64,000 nt of DNA. It comes from Marasmius tenuissimus. Its lineage: Eukaryota; Basidiomycota; Agaricomycetes; Agaricales; Marasmiaceae. This document shows, one piece after another, positions 1 to 9,792 of the stretch (positions are counted from its first letter, which is position 1; every line of letters starts with the position of its first letter). The stretch covers positions 2,046,001-2,110,000 of the forward strand of contig JAQOTA010000052.1 of assembly GCA_029532415.1 (NCBI GenBank). Reading direction: 5' to 3'. The notes under the pieces were generated by a model. The model was not told the origin of the DNA. It saw only the letters and a program-made list of their open reading frames with translations, and did not search any database. A program made the translations under genes and the position numbers.

Positions 1-659
1 CTGAGTCCTGACAGACTTTCCGGCCCTGTCCTGCCAATATGGCTATCGATCCAGCTCCGAGCGGCCCATTCTCCAGCGATCTGGGCGCTCAAATCACCTG
101 GGGCTGAGGTTGCCTCCATTGTCGGAGCTATACTCAATGAGCGATGACAAACGATGGTTACGAAGGAGATTATAGAAAATCAACAGACCTCCGAAGGGAT
201 CGATCCGCACGTTGTTCTCGGCTACTTAGTTTCGTTTTGGTGACTTTTGGGGGTCCTACTCGCAGAAATTCCCGACTCTTTCGATCTTCTAGAGTTCATG
301 GACTCTTGCTTTTATGAGTTACCTCGGACTACTAGTCAGTATTCCTCCCACGGGTACCGAGAACGAGGTCGTGTGAGACTACAGACAGGGTCAACTTGGG
401 GCTATTCGTCAGATACTTGTTCGGAATCGCTCCTCGTGTTCTTGTGTTCTTGGCGTCCTCCCTTTCCTGGAGCCCGGTTGGCATCCGAATACATTTACTC
501 AAATCGTATTGGACATTCACAAACCTACTTCACTGCGAAGGCTATGGCTTGCGCGTCCTCTCACTGTGACCTCAATGAGCTGACGTATCCGAGTCGGACA
601 TGAGAACTATCTCGTTTAGCTCTCCGTGATGTCAGACACGGTGAGACAGCTTCGCATCG
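1..659. other. Left-edge intergenic sequence
   Basis: No coding signal was recognised here. The open frames are short, lack good ATG starts and match no family I know. The right end is the promoter side of the aldehyde dehydrogenase gene. Confidence 0.5.
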
Positions 660-667
660 TATAAATA
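660..667 (+). promoter_or_regulatory. TATA box of aldehyde dehydrogenase gene
   Basis: A TATAAATA match lies 57 bp before the ATG at 724, a typical distance for a fungal core promoter. This rests on sequence match and position only. Confidence 0.5.
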
Positions 668-723
668 CTGAGGTTGCGTTTCGTTCTCATCTCAGACATC
701 CACTCAACTCTCTCCCAGTCAAC

Positions 724-3117
724 ATGTCGTCCAAACAATTCAAGCTCCAACTCGACACACAAGCCTACAAAGGAACAGTCTCGGTGAACACTGGGCTCTT
801 CATCGGCGGCAAGTGGGTCGAACCTGTTGAAGGAGGCACTATCGAGTACGTTCTTTCGACACCCCCTATCGCAACCTCGACTGACCAAGAGTTCGTAGTG
901 TTATCAACCCTGGTGCGCCCATCATAAATATACGTCCGACCTCGAGAGCAGACGCATTGACACAGTATTCACAGCTACTGGCAAACCGATCACCACCGTT
1001 TCCGTTGGTACCGAAAAGGATGTGGATATCGCAGTCGATATCGCAAGGAAAGCATACAAAACCTCGTGGGGATTGAAGGTTCCAGGAATCGAACGTGGAA
1101 AGTACCTTGGCAAGCTCGCTAATCTGATCGAGGCAAATTTGGATGAACTCGCCGCGCTCGAGAGTCTTAACGTCGGTAAGTCCTATCACATTGACTGCAA
1201 CAGAGATTGCATTGGCTTATCATACGATAGGAAAACCATTTGCCATGTCAAAGAACATGGACGTCGCATTCACTGTTCAGGTTTTGAGGTACTTCGCTGG
1301 ACAAGCCGACAAAATTCATGGCGAAACAATTGAGGTTAGTACCTCCATCAGAATAAAGAGTCTCCATTGATCGCAACCTCAACTTCTTCCGTTTAGACAA
1401 CGGAGCAGAAGTTTGCCTACACCAGGCGTGAACCATATGGCGTTGTGGTATGTCCTTTCGCATGTCTTGCAGACAACACCTTGCACTGACGCGCGAGTTA
1501 CGCAGGGAGCAATCACCCCATGGAACGGTCCAGTCGTATGTTGCTTGTTCGCATCGAGTCTCAAATTGTATGCCGATCACCTCCACCTTAGCTCATGCTT
1601 TGCGCCAAGATCGCACCCGCCGTCGCTGCTGGGAACACAATTGTATTGAAGGTAGGTCGATCCATACCCCAAGTAACAATCCGTTTCTCAAGACTAGCTT
1701 CTTCAGCCTTCCGAAATCACACCACTCACAGCACTCAAAGTTGCCGACTTAATCAATGAGGCTGGTTTCCCTCCTGGCGTCATCAACATCGTCAATGGCT
1801 TAGGCTAGTAGTCTATTGACTTTACAACGCGACAAGCTGACATTCTGACGACCGACCTGTAGGATCAACCGTTGGTAGCGCGATCTCTGCACACCCTCAC
1901 ATCGGCAGAATCTCCTTCACTGGTAGCACCCTAACGGGACGAAAAATTCAAGAAGCCTCTGCTAAAACAAATCTCAAGGTCGTCTCGCTTGAACTTGGTG
2001 GAAAGGTATGGGCAACTCGTTTTCAAAGTCCGAGATAGGAGTTCAACGTGGCTTTCCTATTACTTAGTCCCCGAACATCATCTTCGATGACTGTGACTTG
2101 GAACAGGCAGCAAGATGGTCTGCCCGAGGTATCTTGTACGTACTTTCCTTCCACCAAGCCTCGAAATGGCCTAATTCTCTTTGTCCCGCCAGCTTTAACA
2201 TGGGTAAGTGACAGGCGGGACACCATGGTTCACGTCATCAACCAATATCGTTTCCTTTAGGTCAGGCTTGCATTGCCGGGTCCCGGTTGTTCGTTCAGGA
2301 GGGCATTTATGACAAGTTCCTCGCGGCGTTCCAGGAAGAGAGCAAAGTGTGGAGCCAGCACACCGGCGACCCCTTCGAAAATGATGTTCAGCACGGTCCT
2401 CAAGTTTCCCAACTTCAATTCGACGTATGTATTTCGCCGTTTTACCCCCTGTCGATCCTAATCTCAATTTCTTCGGTAGCGTGTGATGGGATATATCGAC
2501 TCCGCGAAGAAGGACGGCGCCACAATCCTCACCGGAGGCTCTCGTCATGGCGACTCTGGCTACTTTATCCAACCCACGATTATCACTGACACACGGCCTG
2601 ACATGAAGATCATCAGGGAGGAGATCTTTGGGCCCGTTGCTTCTATCATCAAGTTCAAGACCGAAGAAGGTGAGTTTCTACCGCGATATGACATATATAT
2701 AGCTGTTCTCTAACATAATGCCATATACAGAGGTGATCGAATGGGCTAACGACACTACTTACGGTCTGGCGTGTGGTCTCTTCACACAAAACAACGCTAG
2801 GGCAACGCGAGTTGCCCATGCTCTGGAGGCAGGAACGGCTTGGGTATGTCTTGTCCGACTTTCTTCTCACCAATCTCCTGTTCTGACGAACGTTCGTTCT
2901 GCTCTTCAGGTCAACTGCTACAGTTGGTTCGACTTGTCTGTTCCCTTTGGTGGCTACAAGCAATCCGGAATAGGCCGTGAATTCGGACCGGACGCTATCA
3001 ACGAGTGAGTTTTCTTCTCCGCCGTCTCATATCGTCCAGTTACTCAAAACATTGATTCTTCGAATCAGGTATACACAAGTCAAGGCTGTTCACGTTAACA
3101 TCGGTTTGCAGATTTGA
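724..3117 (+). CDS. NAD(P)-dependent aldehyde dehydrogenase, multi-exon
   Basis: This enzyme oxidises aldehydes to carboxylic acids with NAD(P)+ and is probably cytosolic, as no targeting peptide is seen. About a dozen short introns were traced. The joined product is about 500 residues, the usual length, and runs from [10 protein letters not shown] to a [17 protein letters not shown] tail. Visible family motifs in order are GGKWVEP near the N-terminus, VINPATGKP, TPWNGP, NTIVLKPSE, FTGST, the catalytic-Glu motif LELGGK, the catalytic-Cys segment [16 protein letters not shown] and [13 protein letters not shown]. Exon 2 is only 14 nt (899-912) and completes VINP. The intron at 1804-1862 begins with GC rather than GT. 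The nearest relatives are the ALD/ALDH1-2 group, but the physiological substrate cannot be read from sequence. No frame break was found. Confidence 0.93.
1804..1862 (+). other. GC-AG intron in the aldehyde dehydrogenase gene
   Basis: The codons GTC AAT GGC TTA G are followed by the donor GCTAGT, and the acceptor is TGTAG before GATCAACC. Only this junction keeps the frame and gives the family sequence VNGLGSTVGSA. No GT donor in the interval restores the frame. Confidence 0.75.
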
Positions 3118-4394
3118 AGGGTTCAACAGCATCTGGATATCACAAGGATAAGGGAAGGAAGGAACCATCATCTTACGGAAAAGCGACAGCTCTCCCATTC
3201 TGTATTTATATCGTCTTGTATCGGGAACTTGCATGTGAAAATCCCTGTAACGAAAAGACGCTATCTGCTACAGCGTGAAATTTCTTTCACGAGTTGCGCC
3301 ACTATGCACAGTGGAGGATATTGGAGGGTATTGGGTGGCCCGGGTATTCTCCTCGTCGAATCCACAGTGGTGATGTCAATGGCTACCCTACGATCAAATT
3401 TCATTGCTTCCATACCTGAATACATACGTCGGACCCCCCCACCGATAAGCCGAATGCGTCACCGCTTGCGAACTCGTTCTCCGTGGCAACGGGCGGAGGG
3501 GACGGAACCTGGAGGACTGAAGCCCGGTGAGCGGACTTGCTCCAGGGGGGTCGGAGTCGGAAGATCATTGCGGGGCCCCACAAGTCCGATTCGACTTCGT
3601 CTCCATGGCATGGAGGACTTTCTTTTCTGCCAGTCTGGTAATTTTATTGGGTAAATTCTCGTAGCTGACTGCTCGTCATCGGGATACTACGGAAGCCGTT
3701 TCTCACTTGGAGTCGATGTTGCATATGTTCCTGTCGTCCTTGCAGCAAGCTTTCCATACGAATCGTTGGATATAAAGAGGAAGGGATCACTCTTCTTTTT
3801 CCTGGAACTTGTTAACTCGTGGAACAAGTACCACAATCGCTTCCGGAATTTCGCCATGCCGTGAGCAGGGTCCAATGGGGGGTCGCAAGGCTAACGGCGT
3901 ACCCATCTGGACTCATCCTGCACCAGAGTGTCAGGAACATCATCGAACAGGATATGGTTGAGCGTGTGCTTCCAGATGCTGCTGCCACATTGAACTTGCA
4001 ACCAGGTCCCAAGTTGTGGACGTATACACGATGAGCGCTAAAACTCCTGTAGCGGTGATAGAGGTTCCCGAGCCGGTGAAAGTCGAGGTTGCATGTGAAA
4101 TCGACTCGAAGTAGTAGGTACAAATAGTACGATATTACAGTAAGTAGGACGTGTTGTACATACAGAGTAATGCCTTGAAAACAGTACTTTTTTCCTCGCA
4201 TAACTTAAGGTATATGGGGATCATACAGGGGGTAACTGACTTGTAGTCGTGCTGCTGTAGTCGTCGTCCTTGGCATAGTATACGCAAGTCTAAGACACCA
4301 AGAAAAGAAAATGAATTTCAAATCAGAAGAGAGGCAACCGGTTTGAGAAGTGGGTCACTTACATCCAATGAAAAAATATGGTGGATGAAGTCTG
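3118..4394. other. Intergenic region between converging ALDH and bHLH genes
   Basis: This holds the 3' flanks of two convergent genes. Short frames at about 3229-3654 (+) and 3812-4201 (-) have no recognisable domain and no splice pattern linking them to other exons. I see no gene here. Confidence 0.5.
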
Positions 4395-5237
4395 CTAATG
4401 TGCAGTCTTCGACCCAGCAGCTGACTCCAGTCGCACAACCTCCTGTCGCAGAGCGTCCTGACCCTCCTCTAGCCATCGACAATATTCCACCGCGCGAAAT
4501 AGAACGCCACTCTTCCCTTTGTTGGTCCCTTTGCCATTGCTACCACTTCCTTTAGGCCGCCCGCGCGTTGGCATACCAAGAGCCACCCCCGGGGCGGACC
4601 CCGCAGGGGCCAACAACGTTATCAGTTGGGCATAGCCGTCCCGAATCGCATTCCTCCGTTTTTGTTCCGACATGATGTGATTTAAACGCTTCTGGGGTGT
4701 CGATAGAAGTGGCTTTGCGCGCGATCCCCGTTTAGTCGATGTTGATAAATCAGCTGGCGGTGAGGAGGCTAGATCCGGTGATGCTGCGTTCGCTACTGGT
4801 ATTGGTGGTGGCGTGACTGATGAATCTGAGCTGTTACTGGGGGCCTGGCTAAAGCCTCGAGAAGATGATTCTGATACTGGCGAGTGAAGACTTGTGGCAT
4901 TCCTAGACGAGGAAGATCGTCGGGTGGCGCGTTTTGGACGTGATGAAGTTGAGGGTTCTGGGACGGTTTTAAGATGTGGATTTGAGTAAGGGGCATTTGT
5001 ATGTTGCTGAACAGGTGACGATGGGGAGTTGTAGCCGAGATATACTGGATCTGTGGGATCTGAATCCCATACACCAGAGTTGAAGCCATCGAGAAAGTTG
5101 AAGATATCGGAGGTCTCTCCCTCAGAGAAGAGCTCTCCAGACGGGGGAACCTGGGGTGCATTTGGAAAGTAGGAGGTAAGTTGAGGATCGAAGGTGAATT
5201 CGAAATCCGAGTATGAAACGGGCGGATGAAGGGACAT
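4395..5237 (-). CDS. bHLH transcription factor with long AT-hook-like loop
   Basis: The product is a 280-residue nuclear DNA-binding protein encoded in one exon. I chose the ATG at 5237 (MSLHPPVSYSDFEF) because the open frame upstream is compositionally unlike the rest and runs into the divergent promoter. The N-terminal 180 residues are Ser/Pro-rich and look disordered. The basic region is at about residues 184-198 (QKRLNHIMSEQKRRNAIRDG) and carries the H-x3-E-x3-R pattern of E-box (CACGTG) binders. Helix 1 continues through YAQLITLLAP and helix 2 through GVLFRAVEYCRWLEEG. The roughly 33-residue loop between them is unusually long and contains TRGRPKG, which resembles an AT-hook core. The protein ends soon after a short leucine-containing tail. 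It diverges from the Zn2Cys6 gene. Targets are unknown. Confidence 0.85.
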   Translation of the reverse strand: MSLHPPVSYSDFEFTFDPQLTSYFPNAPQVPPSGELFSEGETSDIFNFLDGFNSGVWDSDPTDPVYLGYNSPSSPVQQHTNAPYSNPHLKTVPEPSTSSRPKRATRRSSSSRNATSLHSPVSESSSRGFSQAPSNSSDSSVTPPPIPVANAASPDLASSPPADLSTSTKRGSRAKPLLSTPQKRLNHIMSEQKRRNAIRDGYAQLITLLAPAGSAPGVALGMPTRGRPKGSGSNGKGTNKGKSGVLFRAVEYCRWLEEGQDALRQEVVRLESAAGSKTAH

Positions 5238-5559
5238 TTCTAAGCGACCAGTCTGCGCTCTGCTTGTGATAGTTGGGAGGAAACAAGTTGCAGATTGTCC
5301 GGGTATAAAAAGTTGACAAGACACTTGAGCTGCCGGTAGCCGGTCCCAAAATAACCGAGTACGTGGCTGTGCTAACGGCAACGTTGGCCGTGTTTGTCCC
5401 GGTGTTGGCCGTGTTTGGCGCCGTGGTTGAGGTGGAGACCGCCCGCGCTCCGCCCTCTTTCTCCGTTCCAACTCCGTCCTCAGACCGTCTCTCCTCCCGT
5501 TCGGTCTCCTCCCAACGGTCCTCTCCACCGAATCTCCCCCCGCTCCGCCGCAAAAAAAT

Positions 5560-6377
5560 ATGTCAGACGAGTCCGGTACAATTCAGGACAATTCGATCGA
5601 CACTCAGAAACTCCAGCAGCTCGGTCAGGACCAGCATATCGTCCAGCAATCTCCAGCCTCGTCTGTACCTCCTTCCGCTGCGGAGCCCCCTTCTAGGAAA
5701 CGTAGGTCGCCATGGTTCGAGATCTAGGTTTCTCTCATCATTTATTGTTGCCATTTGAACAGCCAAAGCACCTTCTGTCCGTCGTGCGTGCGTCGCATGT
5801 CATACTGGCAAGACAAGGTGTAGTGAGGTCCTTCCTTGCCAAGTGAGTGCTGTGACTTGTACACAGTTTTCATTCGAGCTCAACATTTTATTTCTAGAGC
5901 TGTATCAAGCGTGGTTTGAGTGCGACCTGCGCATATCCTGACCCAGACGGTAGCAACAATGATCACTCTCATCAGAACAATACCAGTACGTCTCGCTTTC
6001 ATCAAAAATTAACTGTACGTTTTCATGGGAACTCAAATTGTTCGTATTTTGTAGGTTCTGCAAGTGCCTCAGCCACCGTCCCACCCTTCGCACCGCCCAT
6101 GTACGCTGCTGCCCCTAATCTGAACCAACAGCATTACTTTGATTACAACGGCCAGTACACGGGAGCATCATCCTCGTCATTTCGCCCAGCTAAACGCCCT
6201 CGTAATCTGACTGAGGAGGAAGCGGCTGCTATCACTCGAAACTTCAGTCGAGGCGACTTCTACGTCGGGAGTAGCGCCCCGGTACGGATTGACCCTCGCT
6301 TGCCAGTTCGGCTCACATTGGGTGAGGGTGACCATGTTCACTTCACGGTTGGAGAGAACCTCTCGACCATGGTCTGA
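5560..6377 (+). CDS. Short Zn2Cys6 (GAL4-type) transcription factor
   Basis: Four exons (5560-5701, 5763-5842, 5898-5985, 6055-6377) join in frame to a 210-residue protein. Exons 2 and 3 encode RRACVACHTGKTRC followed by SEVLPCQSC and IKRGLSATC, which gives C-x2-C-x6-C-x5-C-x2-C-x8-C, the fungal binuclear zinc cluster. An intron splits this domain. The remainder is Asn/Ser/Ala-rich with a basic KRPRN patch that could be a nuclear signal. There is no room for the large middle-homology activation domain common in this family, so the protein is short. It diverges from the bHLH gene with about 320 bp between the starts. Regulatory targets cannot be inferred. Confidence 0.85.
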
Positions 6378-7079
6378 TTTCTATTCGCCAAAATCTCTTT
6401 TGGGTTGATGGGTCGATGCTTCTTGCGCTCTGTTCTGAATATACGTGTAAAACAAATTTCGATGCTTTCGAGGTTATGCCGTTCATAGTCATACCGTGTG
6501 TTATCTATATCTGTACAATTTGTTGCCGTGAATAGTACAATAAACTAACCGTGCATGTAGTGATTCCCTGACTTGACCTGACAATCCCCCGGGATACGCC
6601 GGTGCATAATAGACAATCTTCCGGCAAATTAGTGCTATGCAGGTACACCCTGGAAAGTTATCAAAAGTCCCCGGAACATATGGATCAGTAGCGACATCTC
6701 AGTACGCTGTCTGACCCGCTGCGGGACAGTGCTCGAACCATCAAAGGAGAATCGGATGTTGCCAACACTGGAACGATCTACAATCGCAGGCGGTGGCAAT
6801 TCATCTTTTCGGAAGTGAGATGAGATTCCTGTTGGGAGCCTCAATGGACTCATAGTGATGGCGTCCAGACCCAGGACTTAGTACTCAGTACTCAGGCCCA
6901 GGGCGAACCAAGGCTGTTCATCGAAGAAACTTGAGTCCTATGACGACTTCGACAGTATCACCAGCACCTAACTCAGGGAGATAGTCATGTAATACATTAC
7001 ATTTGTGCACAGTAGCTATGCAATAATTCACTGGAAGTCCGACATACATAGAATAGTACATGCCAACATTTGAAACCGT
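6378..7079. other. Intergenic region after the Zn2Cys6 gene
   Basis: This contains the 3' flanks of the Zn2Cys6 gene and of DUF4436-like copy A. The last about 130 bp are the start of the first duplicated unit. No gene was recognised. Confidence 0.5.
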
Positions 7080-9605
7080 TCAACCCGACGGTACCATTAC
7101 CTTCAGATCCTCCTTATCTTTCAGCAATATGGCCATCTCCTCGTCCGACTCCTCCATCTTGGACCCTCTGCGTGAGTTGGGTATAACTTCGTGCTGTACT
7201 CGCAGGTCGTGACTCATCAACATGAGAAGCACAAAGGAGGAGACCCCGACCAGTATCATCTGTGGGAAGAAACCCACAAGGTCTGCATTGGGGACAAAAA
7301 TTCGTCAGCACCCTGGCCTTTTGAGCCATTCGAAACTCGAACTTACCCAGAACATTTCCTAAAAGACCGGTGGAAGTCAGCCTGCAGCGTCTACGAGCGA
7401 GGGAAAAAGACCCATAAACACACCGAACGGAGGATCCCCGATGAACAGCGCCCTCAAACCGGGAACCATCAAAATGATAGTCAATGGCATCGCCAGTATA
7501 CTGTCAGGAAGTTGACTGCCATGTTTGATCTTCCCCACTAACAGAGCCACAGTCATGAACGTCACTAGTAGCGCCAAAGCCCAGTTCACTGTAAACAGGA
7601 GCAGGGAGAACGACTTGGCGACTGTGCTGAGTGCAAAAGTATAACGACCCAACAGCGCCGGTAATTCGATCGGCGGGATGCTTGAGCCTGCGTTGGGTGG
7701 GCTAAAAGACACGGTGTGACCGCGTTGAATGTCGGGTATTCCTGGTACGTAGTTGTCTGTGGCTGTTACGATGACAGCGTCGAGGATTTGGATGGGAGTG
7801 AGTTGAGTGGCGTTGCCCGGTTCGGAATCGTCCTCACTAGCGACGGCAAAGAAGTTGTGCGTCACCTCGTAACTGAGGAAAGGGTAGAAAAAGTCTAATC
7901 CTATGGTGTGTTTGTTGGTAGGCAACACCCAGGTGTACATGTCGATTTGTGACTCTGTGACAAACCACTCCGATGAGGACCTGTCGCATCAAACAAAACC
8001 GAAATTAAATCAGACCCTGAGGAATGAGCGTTTAGGAGGAGCAGAGTTTACATACAACTGGCCACTTTGCATGCCCCCCGCGTTCACAGGGACTGACTCT
8101 GGGTCAAAGTCCCAGGCTGCCTTGTCCATCTCCCTAGAGCGAAAATAGTTAGGATGAATGACAACCTCAAGAGACGCAGAGCAAACTGACCCATTGATAA
8201 AGATGGCCACTTTCCGGTTGGGTCGTCCACATCTCGCATTTGTACCCCCATTACTAGGGTTGGTCGCTGAAGGACTCCGTGACGGGTCGAACAAAGCACC
8301 ACATCCAGAAGGTGTCCATTGGATTCTCATCGACCGCTCCCCCGTCTTGATGTCGAACGCATGCCCGATGAGGATGATCTAAAGCGAGTCTCCCAGTCAC
8401 AATCAAGGCCAATTCTCGAAGAACATGATGACTCACCCCATCCTTCCCACTTGAACTGGATAACGCATCGTTCTCCCTGACAGGGCCGTTGAAATCGATG
8501 CTCAAAAGCAAAGCGAGTAAGGACCCGCCGACGAATACGAGGATACTTATAAAGATCGTCCAAGTAAGGTTGTCGTTGAGAGTTTGGCGGAGATGAAACC
8601 TTGATTGTCCTCGTCCGAATCTCATTCTGAACATGAGAAGCAAGATGGCTTGGGGGCGTTGAAGGGTACTACCGTGAGGGGTGGGAGATATTTGAAGGCG
8701 GGCGGCGGCCATTGCGCGTCCCCTCGCTGATGCGCGCCTTCTTCGTTGAATTCGAATCACCTTGAGGCTCGAAATAATCGATTCATATCAAGCAGACGCT
8801 GGTCATTTGAAATATTGGAAGCATTGTTGAGGCCCTGGGTCGACGGCGTCGAGTGGGCCGTACATAGAGTTCTAGAATGAGGCTGTCAGGCATCTCTATT
8901 GGTCTGGGAGTCTATTATTCATGACGCAGGGTTAATGTAGTGGGTAGAGTCACTTGTAAGCAGGACCGTCAGACTGTAGGGCGGCTAATTGGGAATCTAA
9001 TTTAGTACCATCGATGATCAAGCCTCTACTGCTGGGTTCAGTTTAACCGACCTAGTTTAGTGATACCGGCGAGCTTCCGAGCTTCCGAGCATCCTAATTC
9101 TCATGATTGTCAAACCCGATATCTAAGGGTGCCAGGGTCGAGTTGCAGCAGAAGGCTACATTGACATAAGTATGTAGTCGAGTGCTATTACTGTACTATC
9201 AACAAGTTATCTCGATTCGGAGTAATCACGATGGGAATCCTGCTCACCTTGAACCCGAATGATGCAGTATTTATTAGAGCTTCGTGCACATAGGTCAAGT
9301 CCAAAGTCACCGTCGAGGAGTGCCACTGACTATGGGTACCCTCAGATACCCAATTGTGCTAGTACTGCGGCAAGTCCGTACCTGTTTGGTAGGGATGATG
9401 GACGTCGGGGAACAGCAGTTTTGGGCGCTTAACCTGGTCCAAGCGCAGCAATTGATCGCATCAACTTCGCGCCGCCAACTTACTGCTTTGACGTTAACCC
9501 CAGTGCCACAGCGCCAGTGCAGAGCGACTTATCGGGGTCGAAATTCTCGAAGGCGACTCGCCCTATCGCAGATTAGCCTGCCTGTTGCACAAGCTCCCAT
9601 CGAAA
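6950..9605. repeat. Tandem segmental duplication, unit 1 (DUF4436-like copy A)
   Basis: This unit of about 2.65 kb carries DUF4436-like copy A with its flanks. The downstream flank at about 6965-7020 (CATTACATTTGTGCAC) matches 9645-9690 (CATTACAAATGTGCAC). The far-upstream block at 9340-9480 matches 11965-12110. The edges are estimates made by eye. Confidence 0.8.
7080..8634 (-). CDS. DUF4436-like multipass membrane protein, copy A
   Basis: I resolved six exons on the minus strand. The product has an N-terminal membrane segment (WTIFISILVFVGGSLLALL), a roughly 200-residue, probably lumenal or extracellular part beginning DFNGPVRENDALSSSSG, and a C-terminal cluster of hydrophobic segments (FSLLLFTVNWALALLVTFMT, MPLTIILMVPGLRALF, FFPQMILVGVSSFVLLMLM) with a charged cytosolic tail. 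The motifs YPFLSYEV and PGLRALFIGDPPFG and the overall plan resemble DUF4436 proteins, whose function is unknown. I chose the ATG at 8634 because it is the position conserved with copy B; an in-frame ATG lies further upstream. All introns keep the frame, so the copy looks intact. It is the downstream member of a tandem pair. Confidence 0.75.
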
Positions 9606-9792
9606 CACTACTACCGAACTACTGCCGAGTCGGTAGAAAACGCAAAGGTAATAACATTACAAATGTGCACGGTAGACACAATAATTCACAGGTAGCTCAT
9701 TCGACGTATATAAATATTTCAAAACGTTCAAGGCGCCCTTTCAGCTCCAAGGGACCAGGACTTCAGCTTCAGCCACGACCTTCCTCCTTCAG
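8761..9792. other. Spacer between the two DUF4436-like copies
   Basis: This holds the upstream flank of copy A and the downstream flank of copy B. Its open frames, including one at about 9284-9862 (+), do not correspond to the conserved parts of the duplication and look non-coding. The block 9340-9480 is conserved with 11965-12110 and includes a minus-strand CAG|GTACGG splice-donor match. Confidence 0.5.

Noticed and set aside
247..603. 118-codon plus-strand frame at the left edge
   Set aside because: It begins with TTG rather than ATG, shows no domain and has unusual composition.
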